A stretch of 53,866 bases of DNA from Heliocybe sulcata (Eukaryota > Basidiomycota > Agaricomycetes > Gloeophyllales > Gloeophyllaceae), in contig ML213507.1 of assembly GCA_004369045.1 (NCBI GenBank), forward strand, positions 320,946-374,811. The letters are read 5' to 3'. Under the pieces are notes generated by a model. That model saw nothing but the letters and a program-made list of their open reading frames with translations, had not been told where the DNA came from and did not search any database. The position numbers were made by a program, and so were the translations under genes. Shown piece by piece: positions 32,801 through 45,047 of this stretch (position 1 is its first letter; each line of letters begins with the position of its first letter).

Positions 32801-35800
32801 GATGAGGTTTCCGTTCTTCACCAAGGCTACAGCTTGCTGAACATCCTTGTGGCGACGCAGAGCATTCGCGACCTCCAATAGCTCAATCCGGAAGCCCTTC
32901 ACCTTGACCTGATCGTCCATTCTTCCAAAGTGCTCGACGCCACCAAAGTCGGTCCATCGTCCGACGTCGCCAGACCTGAACATGGTCAGCCCAGGAGCAA
33001 ACGGATCTGGCAAGAACTTCTCGGCCGTGAGCTGCGGCATGTTCAGATATCCCCGACCGACGCAGATCCCACTAATGAACACCTCTCCCTTGCACCCGAA
33101 GGGAACGCGCTGCATCGTTTCCGGATCCAGGATATAGCATCGGACGTTCGGGAGTGGTTTACCCATAGTGATCCGTCGGCCCACATGCATCTGGTCCAGG
33201 AAGGATATGATCGTTGTTTCCGAAGGTGCGCACGAGTTGTAGAATCGGACATGAGGGGCCCATGCCTTGATGAGTTGCTCAGGGCACGGTTCGCCTGACA
33301 CGGCGATGCTCTTGACATGAGGTAGGTCTTCTCTGGAGAGCTGCGACAGGACAGTAGGAGTGATGAAGACAGTGTCCACCGTCTGGAGGACGTCAAGCGT
33401 TGGTCCCTCTGCATAGTTGTTAGAGATCGCTTGCTGGGAGAAAGCAGAGCCCGCTTACTACGCATAACAACAGTTGCTCCGTTGAATAGACAAGACTGAA
33501 CTTCCCAAGTGCCCATGTCAAACGAGACAGAGAGGATGCTGGCTCCTCTGCTGCCTGGAGCAGTCCCGAAGGCACGCGGGCTTTGCATCACAACATTTAC
33601 CAAGCTGCGATGCACGCATATCACACCCTTGGGTTTGCCTGCCAAAACGTCAGTCCAGCCCGCAGGTATATCGCCCTGCACACGTACCGGTCGTTCCACT
33701 CGTGAAAATCACGTACGCTGGATCGTCGCGACCCACCGACACTTTACCGGGTTTCACTTGAGGTAAGAGGGAGGCCGACGTCCTGGAAATGGAAACGGCA
33801 CGTGAGGGTAAGGCGGATCCAGGGACTGCCTGCTCTGTCGAGGGATGGCACAATGTGACAGGCGACGTAACCGATGCGAGAATGCTTTCGATCCTTGCAA
33901 CAGGGAAATCTTTATCAATAGGCACGTAGGCAGCACCGGCTTTGAGTATTGCCATGATAGCAATTGCCATATCGATTGACCGAGTGGTAATTAAGGGGAT
34001 CATGTCACCTCGCTTCACCCCCTCCTGTTGAAGTCGGTGAGCAACAGCATCAGCAAGGCGATTCAGCTCTCCATAGCTGATGGTCTCGTCTCCGTGCTCA
34101 ACAGCAACAGCGCGTGGCTGACGGCGGGCATGGGCTTCGAAACCGTGATGGACACATTCGTAGGTAAGCTCCATGGGCTCGCCCACTTCCATCACTCGCA
34201 AGCGCTCAAGGTCAAACGAGCTGACGCGATCCAGGTCCTTCAGGCGCGTGGCCAGAGAGAAGCTGGATTCGGAAATGATCTCAAGCAGATTCACGAACTT
34301 CTCCGCGACACCACGAGCGTGGGGAAGGTCGAACTTGCGCGAATTGAAGGTCATGAGAACGTCGACGGCATCTTCCACGCACATCAAGTTGACGTTGACG
34401 TCGAACTCGGTATTCTCAACGGCTTGAATGACTTGGACGTCGAACGTGGCACCCTCGTCCGATTCCGCTGATGGAAAGTTCTACAATCTCTATCAGTCAA
34501 CTCCTCCAAAATACTGTGACAGGACGTGCTCACCTGGAAGGTCAGAGTGGTAGTAAAGAATGATGCCAGGTCCGAGATACCATTCCATTGCATGATATCC
34601 CTCAACGTTGCATGAGTATGCGGCAGGGATTCGACGTGCTGCTCGTGAAGGTATTGGAGCAAGGATGAAAGTGGTACATTCGGGTCAATCGGAGCTGCCA
34701 CGGGTATCGTGTTGACCAACGTTCCGAGCACCTGGTCCGCATCGTCGATTACAGCGTCACGTCCGGACACTACGGCACCAAAGATGACAGTCTGCTCTTT
34801 CGTGTAGTGGTGCATAGTCAAAGCCCATACTGCCCTCAAGAGAGTCGATAACGTGGTCCCGATGCTTGAGCATAAGCGGTGCAGAGGCCTTATCACACCG
34901 GAAGCCGTATTGCTGACGGATACAGGTGCGAGGCCGCCTTGATAATCAGACAGCAAGGGCTCCGGGAATGGGAATGAGGAGCACTTGTGGCTGCGGAACA
35001 CATCCTGTCGCCAGTAGCCACGCGCCGCTGAGAGGTCGATGGCGTTCAATCGCATCGCGTAGTCCTTGAATGACGGCTTCCTCGGAGTCAGTCGTCTACC
35101 ACCGCATGCCGCTAGAAAATCTTCGAACTCTAGGGCATGAGACCATCCGTCACTAACGGAGTGGTGTTGGGTCCATATGCAGCGCCATCTATCGGTCGAA
35201 CCTATGCGGGCAATGGCCATCCGCGCAAAGCAGGGTGAGCTGGTACTAAAGCCAAGAGAGAGGTCTTCTTGCAAGAAACGCGCCTGACTCTCTTCAACTT
35301 GGTCTTCCAGCCACTGCAGCACCACCGTCGCATCAGATGAACCAGCCGTGGGACGTAGTACGACCTGATATAATCCTTCCGAAGTATTGACAAATATGCT
35401 GCGGAAATTGACGTTGACGTTCACCAGAGCTTTCCAGGCCCGGATGAGGTCCTGTTCGCTGATCTCCCCGGAAAATTCATAGATGGTCTGCGAGACATAC
35501 TGATCCGGAGTGTTCATCAGGCTGAGGAAGAAGGCAGATTGCGCCGCAGTGGCCTTCCATAAGTCTTCGATGTCGGACGACGCGAGACCACCAGCGGAAA
35601 GCTCGACGGAAATCTCTTCAAACGTCTCCTTACTGACAGCACCAGTGACAGCAATCGGCAAGGAAGGCGGCAAAGAAGAACTGGTCAGGATGACTTCCAT
35701 ACGGGTCCTCCATGCTTGTCCGAATCGCGACAAGAGAACTTCGTCATACGAGCCGGGATCGAAGTAAAACTCGATGACCATGCCGCCCTCCTCTTCCAGA

Positions 35801-38800
35801 TATACCGAACAAATGATTCCAAAGTCGATGTTGTCGGCGTCAAGATCTACATCAAGCGACAGGTCGATGTGCTCAAACAACTCCGACCTGAGGTTGGCTG
35901 CCTGGCCGAAATAGTTGAATTCTATGTGCGGTAGGGAGTGTCGCTTGATTGTGGAGGCATCCGCTCGAGACGTGCAATATCGTAGCAATTCAAACGAGAC
36001 GCCCTTGTCCGGTACCGAGCGAAGCTGATCTCGGACAGTCTCCAGTGCGTCTCCAGTAGACGGCGTTGACCGGAGGTCGAAAGTGACAGGGAAGGTAGAG
36101 GTAAACCAACCCACAGTCCTGGATATATCCATGTCCTCGGCAAACACAGAGCGACCATGAGATTCCACGCAGATGCCGAAGGGACCGAGACCAGTGAGTT
36201 CATGGAATGCCAAGGTCAGCGCCGTCAACACGATGTCCTGCGTGTTGCAACCGTAGGCCATGTTTACAGCATTGACGTTTTCGCATACCTGTCTGGACAA
36301 AACAGATTTGACAGTCTTCCGCCTGCCGGTGGATGCGCTGTGCCGAGCGAGGTAAGATATGGGCTGGAATACAATGAATCGCAGACTTACCCTTGCAGCT
36401 TCGCAAAGGCATCTGCATCTGCGTCGTTTGACAGAGCTGTGGACCAAGCGTGTGGCTTGTAAGTTTCGACGAGGCTCAACAAGTGTTTTGTCCATGCCGC
36501 AAAGGATGTAGTCTTCGGTTCCAGTTCCATGTTGAGAAGGACTCGCTCGACATCTTCCATCAAAATATTGAACGAGATGATATCCACGATCAAATGATGG
36601 ACTGCGACAAAGACGTACTGCCGCTCATTGTCCTGGAGACGTAAGTATCAGTGTCTCTATTGACAAAATGGCGGAACAGACATACTTCAATCAATGCGAC
36701 AAGAAGTAATGGTCCCTCCAGAATGTTGAGAGACTTACTCAACTTCAGCACTTCGTCATGCAGATTGCCTTGGACATGCAAGTGCTGAAGCGACACCGTT
36801 CCAACCTCAGGCGTGTCGGGGCGAATCACCTGACTCCATTCATCACCGCTTCGTTGGAATTGAGCCCGCAGTAGATCGTGATGTCCTACAAGACGCCGCA
36901 CGGCGTGCTGGAGATCGTTGAATTCGATTCGGCGCTTCAGTCGACAGAGCTGGCTCTGATTGTAGTGGTGTAATTGTTTCGCGTTGGCCAAGAAGCGAGC
37001 CTGAGCAGGGGCTAGAGGGATGTCTCCTACGACTTGGTCCTGGGAGTGCAAACGCGTTAAGGGCCGGGCTTGGGTCTCGTCCACTGACTCGGCCAGTGCC
37101 GCAACAGAAGGCGACTTGAATATCTGAGAGACGGAGACGTTAATGCCCTCATTACGGGCCTTCGACATGAGCTTGATGGCACTGATACTGTCGCCCCCGA
37201 GAGCAAGGAATGACGTGTGTCGACCGACTTCGTCGATAGATATACCTAGTGTGGCTGCAATTGCGCGCTGAACCGCGAGCTCGGTAGCGGAGACAGGAGA
37301 TTCCGTGGACTGAGGCGCCTCGATGCGTCTTAGGCGTTCGCGATCTATTTTCCCGATACTCGTCGTTGGGAACTCGGGTAAACAGATAATCTCCGATGGT
37401 ATCTCGTATGACGGCAGAGAGGCCATGCAAGCACGGCGCACAGCCTCAACGTCAACCGTCTTTGAGGAGACGAACCCGACCAGAATATCTCCGTGGGCCG
37501 TCCCGCGAATCATAGCAAACGCATCGTCGACACCCGCGACGGCTCTCATGACCGAGGAAACCTCTTCCAGCTCGATTCGGTACCCTTTCAGTTTCACCTA
37601 CGCTGCATGAGGACATCGAACTGCACTGAGCGACATTACACGCACCTGGGTATCGTCCCTGCCACAGAATTGCAACTCGCCATGCGGCAGCCAGCGCACC
37701 AAGTCCCCAGCTCGGTACATCGTTTCCCTAGGGTTACCGGACGACATAAACGGATCCTGAACGAATTTGGCGATCGTGAGATCAGACCTTCCATAATAAC
37801 CTCCAGCAGCGACGCCCACTCCACCAATGAAGAGCTCTCCTACAACGCCCATGGGGACAGGTCGCCGAGTGTCGCCGTTCAGGACGTACATGCTCATGTT
37901 TGGGAAAGGCCGGCCGAGCGTGATGGGCATATCACCTGAGTACGGATTGAGATTACATGACGTGCTGATGCAGCATTCCGTTGGACCGTAGTCTGAGTAC
38001 AAAGCCACCTTCGTGCCCCATTTGTCGACCAGAGACCGGGGAAGAGCCTCTCCGCAGGTGAAAACACATTTAAGATTAGGATAGTCCTGAGGGTCCAGCT
38101 GTTGCATACCACTGGGCGTGAGGCTGAGGACGTCCAGCTTCTTGATTGTGGAGAATGCGTCGTCCTCACGTATCACTACGGTTGCCCCAGAGAATAGTCC
38201 TCCAAAAACCTCCTGCAGAGTTCCATCGAAACTCATGGCGAGCATCTGCCCAATGTGAGCGCCTGGATGCAAATGCTTCATCGCCGGGTGGAACCAGATG
38301 TTGTTTACAGCACCAGAGTGGTGACATGCGATCGGCTTCGGCTTGCCTGTCGTACCGGATGAAAATATGATATATGACAGGTCTTCCCCGTGCGCGACGT
38401 CTTTGGGCAGATGCGATTCTCTTGAAGGGGTAGATCCGATGAAGGCATACGAGACGTTCCCTAAAAGATGCCCATGCGCACCATGTATGGCCTCCGTGGT
38501 CAGAATATGCGTGATATACGCAGCAGATATCATGTAGCGGAGACGCTCCTCCGGGAACGATATGTCCAACGGGACGAATGCAGCTCCAGCTTTCAAGACC
38601 GCCAGCATCCCTACCACAAACTCGATGCTTCGATCCACCAAAAGTCCGACGAACTTCCCTGGTATTTTCCCGAGAGTCTTCTGCAACTGGCAAGCTAAAC
38701 GGTTCGTCCAATTGTCCAGTTCCCGATACGTGATCTTTCGACCGTAATGCTCCAGAGCCACATAGTCCGGATATTTGGACGCCGCAGCAACGAACCCACG

Positions 38801-41800
38801 ATGCATCGTCTGGAACGGCGTGGCAGCCGTACCGCCATACCCGAATTCTTTGAATTGCCGCATCTGATCTACGGACAGCGGAACGTCGTCGACGACCATA
38901 CCGTCACTCGACGGTTCGACCATGACGCTGAGCAGGTGCTCCAGTTCATCGACTATGTCTTTCGTAGCAGTCTCGTCGAGGACGTTGGGGTCATGGATAA
39001 ATTCGAGTTGTAGCCCGTCTTCGTGCGGAGTGAAGGTCAAGTCTGCTCCGTATTCGGTAACGTCTCCTACCCAGCACTGGTCCTCCAAGATGAACCCATC
39101 AGCCTTTGAATGGTCCTTCGCCTCCGCAGTGCCGAATGTTACCAGAGTATGGAAGAGGGATGCCTGGCCATCTTGACGAGCCCACTTTCGAATGTTAACC
39201 AGGCCCGCATGACAATGGTCCAAGCCTCCCATGTATGCGGACTGCAGACTGACCAAAAGATCACGAATCGTCATGCCCCGCACAAAACGAACCCGAACGG
39301 GGACGGTTGCAAGAAGCAAGCCGACCATCTTGTCGACATCCGGGACTGGAATGCTTCGCCCAGCTTGTACGTTCCCAAAAATAACGTCATCGCGATTGAG
39401 ATAAAGCTTCAGCACCAGCGCCCAGGCGGCGTTCACCAGAGTCGCTTGCGTGATACCGAACCGAACGCAGGCCGCTCGCATGGACTCGGGAGAGATGCGT
39501 ATGAGCCGATGGATGGTATTACCTTCTCCAGACGTCGCAGATGCAGGAAGAGACAGACTGTCCGAGGGCATAGCACCCTCTAAGTACTTCGTCCAGTACG
39601 CTTCCGCGTCTACCTTAGACATGCTCTGGATATAGTCGGTGAAGACTCTATACGCAGGGGCGGGACTGGCCGGTATAGTATAACAGAATGCTCGAAGATC
39701 TGATTTAAGAATGCCTGCCGACCAACCGTCATAGATGGAATGGTGCATGGTGAGGATGATGTAGCTTGCAGCGCCGTTGGGCCCCTTGATGATCGCAAGA
39801 CGAGACATGGGCTGACCAAGCTGGAACCCGAGCTTGAGATCCTGATCAATAAACTGACGGCATTCGGCTTCATTTTTCTGACCCAATACCAAGGGAGTCC
39901 GTTGCTCAGCGTCATCTATCACCACCTTGTGGAGAGAAGTCTCAGCACAGGCCAATCGCTGGCGCAAAGATACAACAGAAACTCACTTGGAAGACGCCAT
40001 CACGCGTCGTGACAAACCTAGTCCGGAGACTGGAGTGGTGATTCAAGAGCCGCTTCCAAGAGAGGCAGACTCTGCTAATGTCAACCGGTCGATCGGATCG
40101 TATTCTCCACATACATGCAGTGGTGTACTTCGACCTGTCCTGCATAAGAGCGACAATCAGACCCGTCTGGAGTTGATTTGCCGGGAAGATGTCTTGGATA
40201 GCATCCTCCGCGATATCAGCTGCTCGAAGTTCCGCCATCACGGATGCGACTGTGCTGTATGACACCGAGGGGGGCGATCGGGCTTTCGGCTTGGAAACAG
40301 CGGGTACCACTGGCATTGCTACTGCTGGGCCACCGAGAAAGCTCTCCAGTTTCCGGATCGTCTGCAACTTGAAGACCTGCGATGGAGAAACCTTGCAACC
40401 AGCAGCCGTAAGGGCGGCTGAGACCCTGACAGCTGTGACACTGTCGCCGTTGGGCAACTGGAAGAACGACGTGTCCATTCCGATCCCAGACACATCGATG
40501 CCGAGGACCTCAGCCCAGACCTTGGCAATCAGCTTCGACAATATCGACGACGGAGCGCTTAAATGACTCGGTGCTGCTTCGACCAGCAGCTTCTCGAGTT
40601 CCTTTCTGTCCACCTTTCCGTTGCGCGTCATAGGAAGATCGCTCTGTGCGACGGCTTTGAAGACGTCCGGGACCATATAGTGCGGGAGCACGTCGGCACA
40701 GGAGTCTCGCACTTCCTCGATGTTAACAGTCTCAGGAGCGAGGAAGGCAACAATCCTGTCGTCCTTGACGAAAACCGCAGTGAACTTGACGTCCGGATGT
40801 TGCGAGATGACATACGAGATTTCGTCTAGGTTGAGACGACGACCCTTGACCTTGATGTCGTCGTGGAGATCCTTGCGACAGATGTAATAAAGGCGCCCGT
40901 CCTCGGTCCATCTACACATGTCGCCAGATGTGTAAAGCCTCCCGCCTTCATTATACGGGTCAGCTATATACTTCTTCGCGGTCAACTCTGGTTTGTTGAG
41001 ATACCCAATCCCAACTCCAGGACCACCAACCCAGAGCTCGCCCTTCATGCCGATAGGTACTCGCTGCATGTTCTCGTCAAGAACACGGCAAATAGTATTG
41101 GCAATCGGCCTGCCAACCGTGATCTCTTGATTCCTTTGCAAAGCAATGGATGTGGTATGGACGGTGCACTCGCTCGGACCGTATATGTTAATGAAAGTTG
41201 GCACGACATCAAGCCAAGCCTTGAGCAACGCGGTCGGTACGGGTTCACCAGCAACTGTGATACGCTTGAGTTTCGGGAACGGCCGGGGCTTCACTCTCTG
41301 AAGACCGGTGGGAGTGATCTGGAGATAATCCAGGGTATCGATGGTGACGGCCCAGTCGACGTTATCATCGCGCAAGACAAGCGTGGCGCCGAACATAAGA
41401 GTTGAGAATATCTCCCCAACGCAGCAGTCAAATGCAAGGCCCATAAAGTTACCGACACGGTCACCAGGGGACGATAGCCAGCTGCCCGCAGGATCATGAA
41501 GCGCGTTCACCAGCGGCTGGTGTCGACATACGCTGACCTTTGGCGTACCGGTCGTCCCGGATGTCCCGATCGCAAACGCAGGATCCGACGCCTCGATAAC
41601 AGGCAATCCATCGCCCGCTCCACAACCATCGTGCTCTGTAACAATGAACACGTGCTTCAGGTCATCCTTGAACGTCTCTGGAGGCTCGTGGAGAGCCTGC
41701 TGTGATGTGACCACCATGACATCCGCTCGGCAGTCGCGTATGAGGGTTCGTATCCTTGCGCTTGGCGTGTCTTCGTCAATCGGGAGGTACGCTGCACCTG

Positions 41801-43621
41801 CACGGAGGACGGCCATGATGCCAACCACCATCTCAAGCTCTCTGTGAACAAGAACTGGAATGAGGGAGCCCTTGCCGACCCCGAGAGCTACCAGCTGATG
41901 CGCTACGGCAGCGCTCTGCGTCTGTAGTTCGCCATAGGTAAGAACGCGACTGCCCTCCTCGACTGCTACGGCCAGAGGGTCTCGCTCAACCTGAGCAAGG
42001 AACCCTTCAACGACACTGGTGTATGGCACCGGGCGTGCCTCCCCTTCTTCGAACGGCAGGACGCGCAACACTTCCTGAGCGATCTGAGCCTTCACAAAGT
42101 CCTGCACGGTAGTCTGCTCCGCAATATTCTCCTCGGCAGCACTGATTAGCCTCTGCAAAACACCAGAGAGATGCCGTTGTGCAGTCAAAGCCAACTCATG
42201 TGGCACGACGTTCGAATCATGGGACATAAGACAATAGAGGACGCCGCTTTCGTTATTGAATTCGGCGGATAACTCGAACTCGACTGGTGCGGTAGCAATC
42301 AAGAATTCTGTGTCGTAATCCCCGACACGAGCGTTCTTCGGAGCGAAGTTCAGAGTGATAAAGCTCTGGAATAATTTCGCCTGCTTGACATCGAGCCATT
42401 GCGACAGCTCTCCAAGCGAGACCTGCACATACGGGAGAATGTCGAAGTAAGACTCTTGTAAGGTATCAGCCAGTTCCTTCAACGTCTGGGTGGGCTTGAT
42501 GTCAGATCGGACGGGAACGGTCGAGATCGTTGGGCCCATGATGCTACGATCTTAATCAGCATGTAAGCTTCCATGTAATAGACTCAGACGTACTGATCCA
42601 CGTCGGCGAGAGGGATGTCTCTGCCGCTATATACTTCACCGAAAATGTGACCATGATCGAAGGTAGTCAGGACTAAGGTAAGAGCCCACACCATACGGAT
42701 TAATGTTGGCGCCGTGATACCAAGAGCGCGAGCAGCCTTTTGACAGTCTATCACATTTCCGACTGGAAACGGTGGAAGATGCCGCATACGCCTTCCAGAC
42801 GCAGCTGCATCTGAAGTCTTCTCGAACGGCGCGTTGGCCAGATATTCGGTCCAAAATTTCTTCTTTTCTTCACGGTCTTGCATAGAAGAGATGTGTGCTT
42901 CATACCTAGAGAATGAAGGGCGGCTGATGGCGATGCTGGAAAGCGCAGAGATGAAATCTTCGATGAGCATCTGCACCGAAGCTGCGTCGAACAAAGCGTG
43001 ATGCATGGTCACAATGAAACGCGATCCGTTGTGGGTTGGAAGTGGCGCAAGACCCGCCGTCACTACCGTCTGTTTCGTTCCCTGGTACAACCAATCAGCA
43101 CGTGATCAGCACGTCGACTAGATGCACAGTACCTTCGCAAGAATATTAATAGCTTTAACCTCGTTTTTGAAATATTCTTCTTGCTTCCTTTCAATGATCT
43201 CCAGGTCGGCGTCGTCCCAGCTGAGATGCTGAAGGGAGGTCCGGCTGGGATGCAATGAATCCAACTCGACACGATAGATACCATGCGCGTTAGCGATAAA
43301 CTGGCTACGCAGGATGGCATTGCCTGCGACGACGGTTTTCCAAGCGGTTTGCGCTGCTTCTGCTTCGATAACAGCATTAATGGACCATGCCACCGAGCCG
43401 ACATAGGCATGGGCATGCAAGGCAGTTACACTAAGCATGTCGGCTTGCATCGGGGTAACAGCCGATATGTATGCAACAGCCTCGCCGGGTTCGACATAGA
43501 CTTCGTTTACGATCTGAGCCGCAATGTCGGCTGGAAGGCGCGGCGCATCGATACCGGAAGCTACTTGCGCATTATCCTCGAGCGAGCCAGCGCTCTCAAT
43601 TGGAAGTTGTCTGCGGGACAT
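29804..43621 (-). CDS. Three-module nonribosomal peptide synthetase with C-terminal membrane anchor
   Basis: Assembles a short peptide on carrier domains. Eleven introns (48-61 bp) give 4,409 residues. The start 43619-43621 (MSRRQLPIES) follows a 5' UTR intron. Order and approximate residues: C1 45-470 (HHALFDA), A1 505-975 (SGTTGTPK, NGKVD), T1 995-1070 (NGDSV), C2 1107-1530 (HHSIYDGWS), A2 1550-2027 (SGTTGKPK, GKID), T2 2041-2110 (GGDSI), E1 2131-2549 (HHLIVD, ESHGR, FNYFG), C3 2580-3017 (HHSVSDGWS), A3 3031-3497 (TSGTTGKPKG, NGKVD), tandem T3a/T3b 3514-3680 (both GGDSI), E2 3715-4145 (HHICID, SHGR lacking the Glu, FNYFG). After a Pro/Ser-rich linker come 35 hydrophobic residues at the extreme C-terminus. 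No thioesterase, reductase or terminal C domain is present. It is divergent from an aminotransferase gene. The peptide product is not predictable with confidence. Confidence 0.93.
29807..29925 (-). other. Predicted membrane hairpin at the NRPS C-terminus
   Basis: The last 40 residues contain LILITLGSLVMGLTAILA and, after MNAG, LLASVVILVA, ending ARA and stop. This is long enough for two short helices or one long helix. It follows directly, in the same exon as E2, a hydrophilic linker rich in Pro, Ser and Asp/His. It suggests tail-anchoring to a membrane with the enzyme in the cytosol. Confidence 0.7.
31960..32680 (-). repeat. Intragenic tandem duplication of the third carrier domain, period 368 bp
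   Basis: The segments 31960-32312 and 32328-32680 are homologous, each running from just after the A10 lysine region (NGKVDKEALLNLG versus QGKVHKDALSNLG) through a full carrier domain. In both copies an intron (32441-32498, 58 bp; 32073-32131, 59 bp) splits the phosphopantetheine-attachment Ser codon as AG|T within LGGDSISAL. The near-identity of the coding parts points to a recent duplication. Confidence 0.88.
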
Positions 43622-45047
43622 GTCTGAGAACTGAAGTGTATTGGGAACGACGAAGTACTCACTTCGGAAGGGTAGACATAGTTTAGAGTGACTTGTAGGT
43701 CCGTACTGATTGTATTTTATTGGCACTTGTCGACAAGACGAATCCAAGGGTTGTCGGGTGAACGCCTGAGAGAGTGCTGAGCTGATTAATTGACCGACAA
43801 AGAGCTCCGTGGAGCAGGTCTTATACGGACTCATGCCCCGACCTCCATACTGACGCGAAAATTCAAGTGGATTGAGTGCCCATCTGCGCCTCCCGGCCTC
43901 GAATGATCAGGAACCATCATTGCTGTGGGATGCATTACTCCGGGAGGACGCACCGAGAGAGACCGAGAGTATGCCTTTAGGACGTACGGCGGAATGGCCG
44001 CATCAGCCTGATCCTATGCATTAATCACGCTAAGTCTCAGAGAGTCAGCGTGCCGCGTCAAATGCGCACGGAGGAAGTTACTCTTCCCAGTCAATTCTAT
44101 GACTTGATGCATCATGTGAATAGATTTACCCAAGATTTACCTGTGAAACTGCATGTCGCCTCTAGCGCCTTGCGGAATCAGACCCTGGCCCGGCATTACC
44201 ACAGAAGGCACAGGAGTTCATATCTACCGAGAGCAACGGGACTAGGCACTCTCGGGCGTAAAAATCTGAAACGGAGTCAAGACAAAAGGTAAATCCGGAG
44301 GCGGCAGTATCCTGGGAGCAAGAGAGACTCGATGGGATGAGCATGATATTTGTATGTATTTGTGGCGCAGAATGTAGGTCCAAGAAATCATCAAACGGGT
44401 ATTTAATCAACCAGCACGAAGTCAGTTTCCCTTGTTACCAACCAACCAGTCAACCATCCGCTGTCTAAAGTACGCAACAGGGCCGAAACATGTTGATTAT
44501 ATGGAGCTTCCTTGACTGGCTGTGACGGCCTCGAGAAAGTTATGTCGCCACTCCGATCTACTCTTGCGTGAACTATGTCAATTCCCATCAGTCCAGGACG
44601 CCAACGAACGTATATTTGTGCGTGCTCACTAACCCCATGGACATAGCGTAACATCTAGGCACATCCCGGCATCCGTGTCTATGGACAACGGTTAACGAAG
44701 TGCGAATATCGTTCTGGATCGCGTGTAAATTCTACAGGCAGTCTCCCTGCGAGTGGATCTCCGAATCGAACCTGAACGGGTACATCTAGCGGTTCAGGCA
44801 CAGGCCTGATTGATTGGTATTGTATGAAACGGCCATATGCACAGCGGGCGGCTTGTACAGGTCATCAAATTCACAGCCGTGTCTGTCCTGTAATCCCGGA
44901 CATCGGAAACAAGAACTCGCCTTCATACGAGCGCAAAGGAGCCGCACTTGGTATTTATCACCGGTCTTGGATCATTCTGGGCAAGACGACGCCTGACCTT
45001 CGAAACAATACCCAAAAGTCTTGACTTCCTATTGAGCTTCGTTCACT
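43622..45047. promoter_or_regulatory. Divergent promoter region of the NRPS and aminotransferase genes
   Basis: A 1.4-kb spacer separates two outward-facing cluster genes, so it should hold both promoters. On the NRPS side a 5' UTR intron is visible (donor GTGAGTACTTCG near 43660, acceptor TTCTCAG at 43624). No coding frame in the spacer is convincing. I did not recognise a specific regulator site. Confidence 0.5.

Noticed and set aside
33409-33459. Apparent frameshift in the A3 domain between the VVMRSK and GPTLDVLQ regions
   Set aside because: A 51-bp intron (donor GTAAGC at 33459, branch CTAAC, acceptor TATGCAG) restores the frame and gives the family-typical spacing, so no frameshift is needed.
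44790-44825. GGTTCAGGCAC followed by TGATTGATT resembles the start of the LTR at 15599
   Set aside because: The similarity is about 20 scattered bases with no LTR end or duplication; probably chance.
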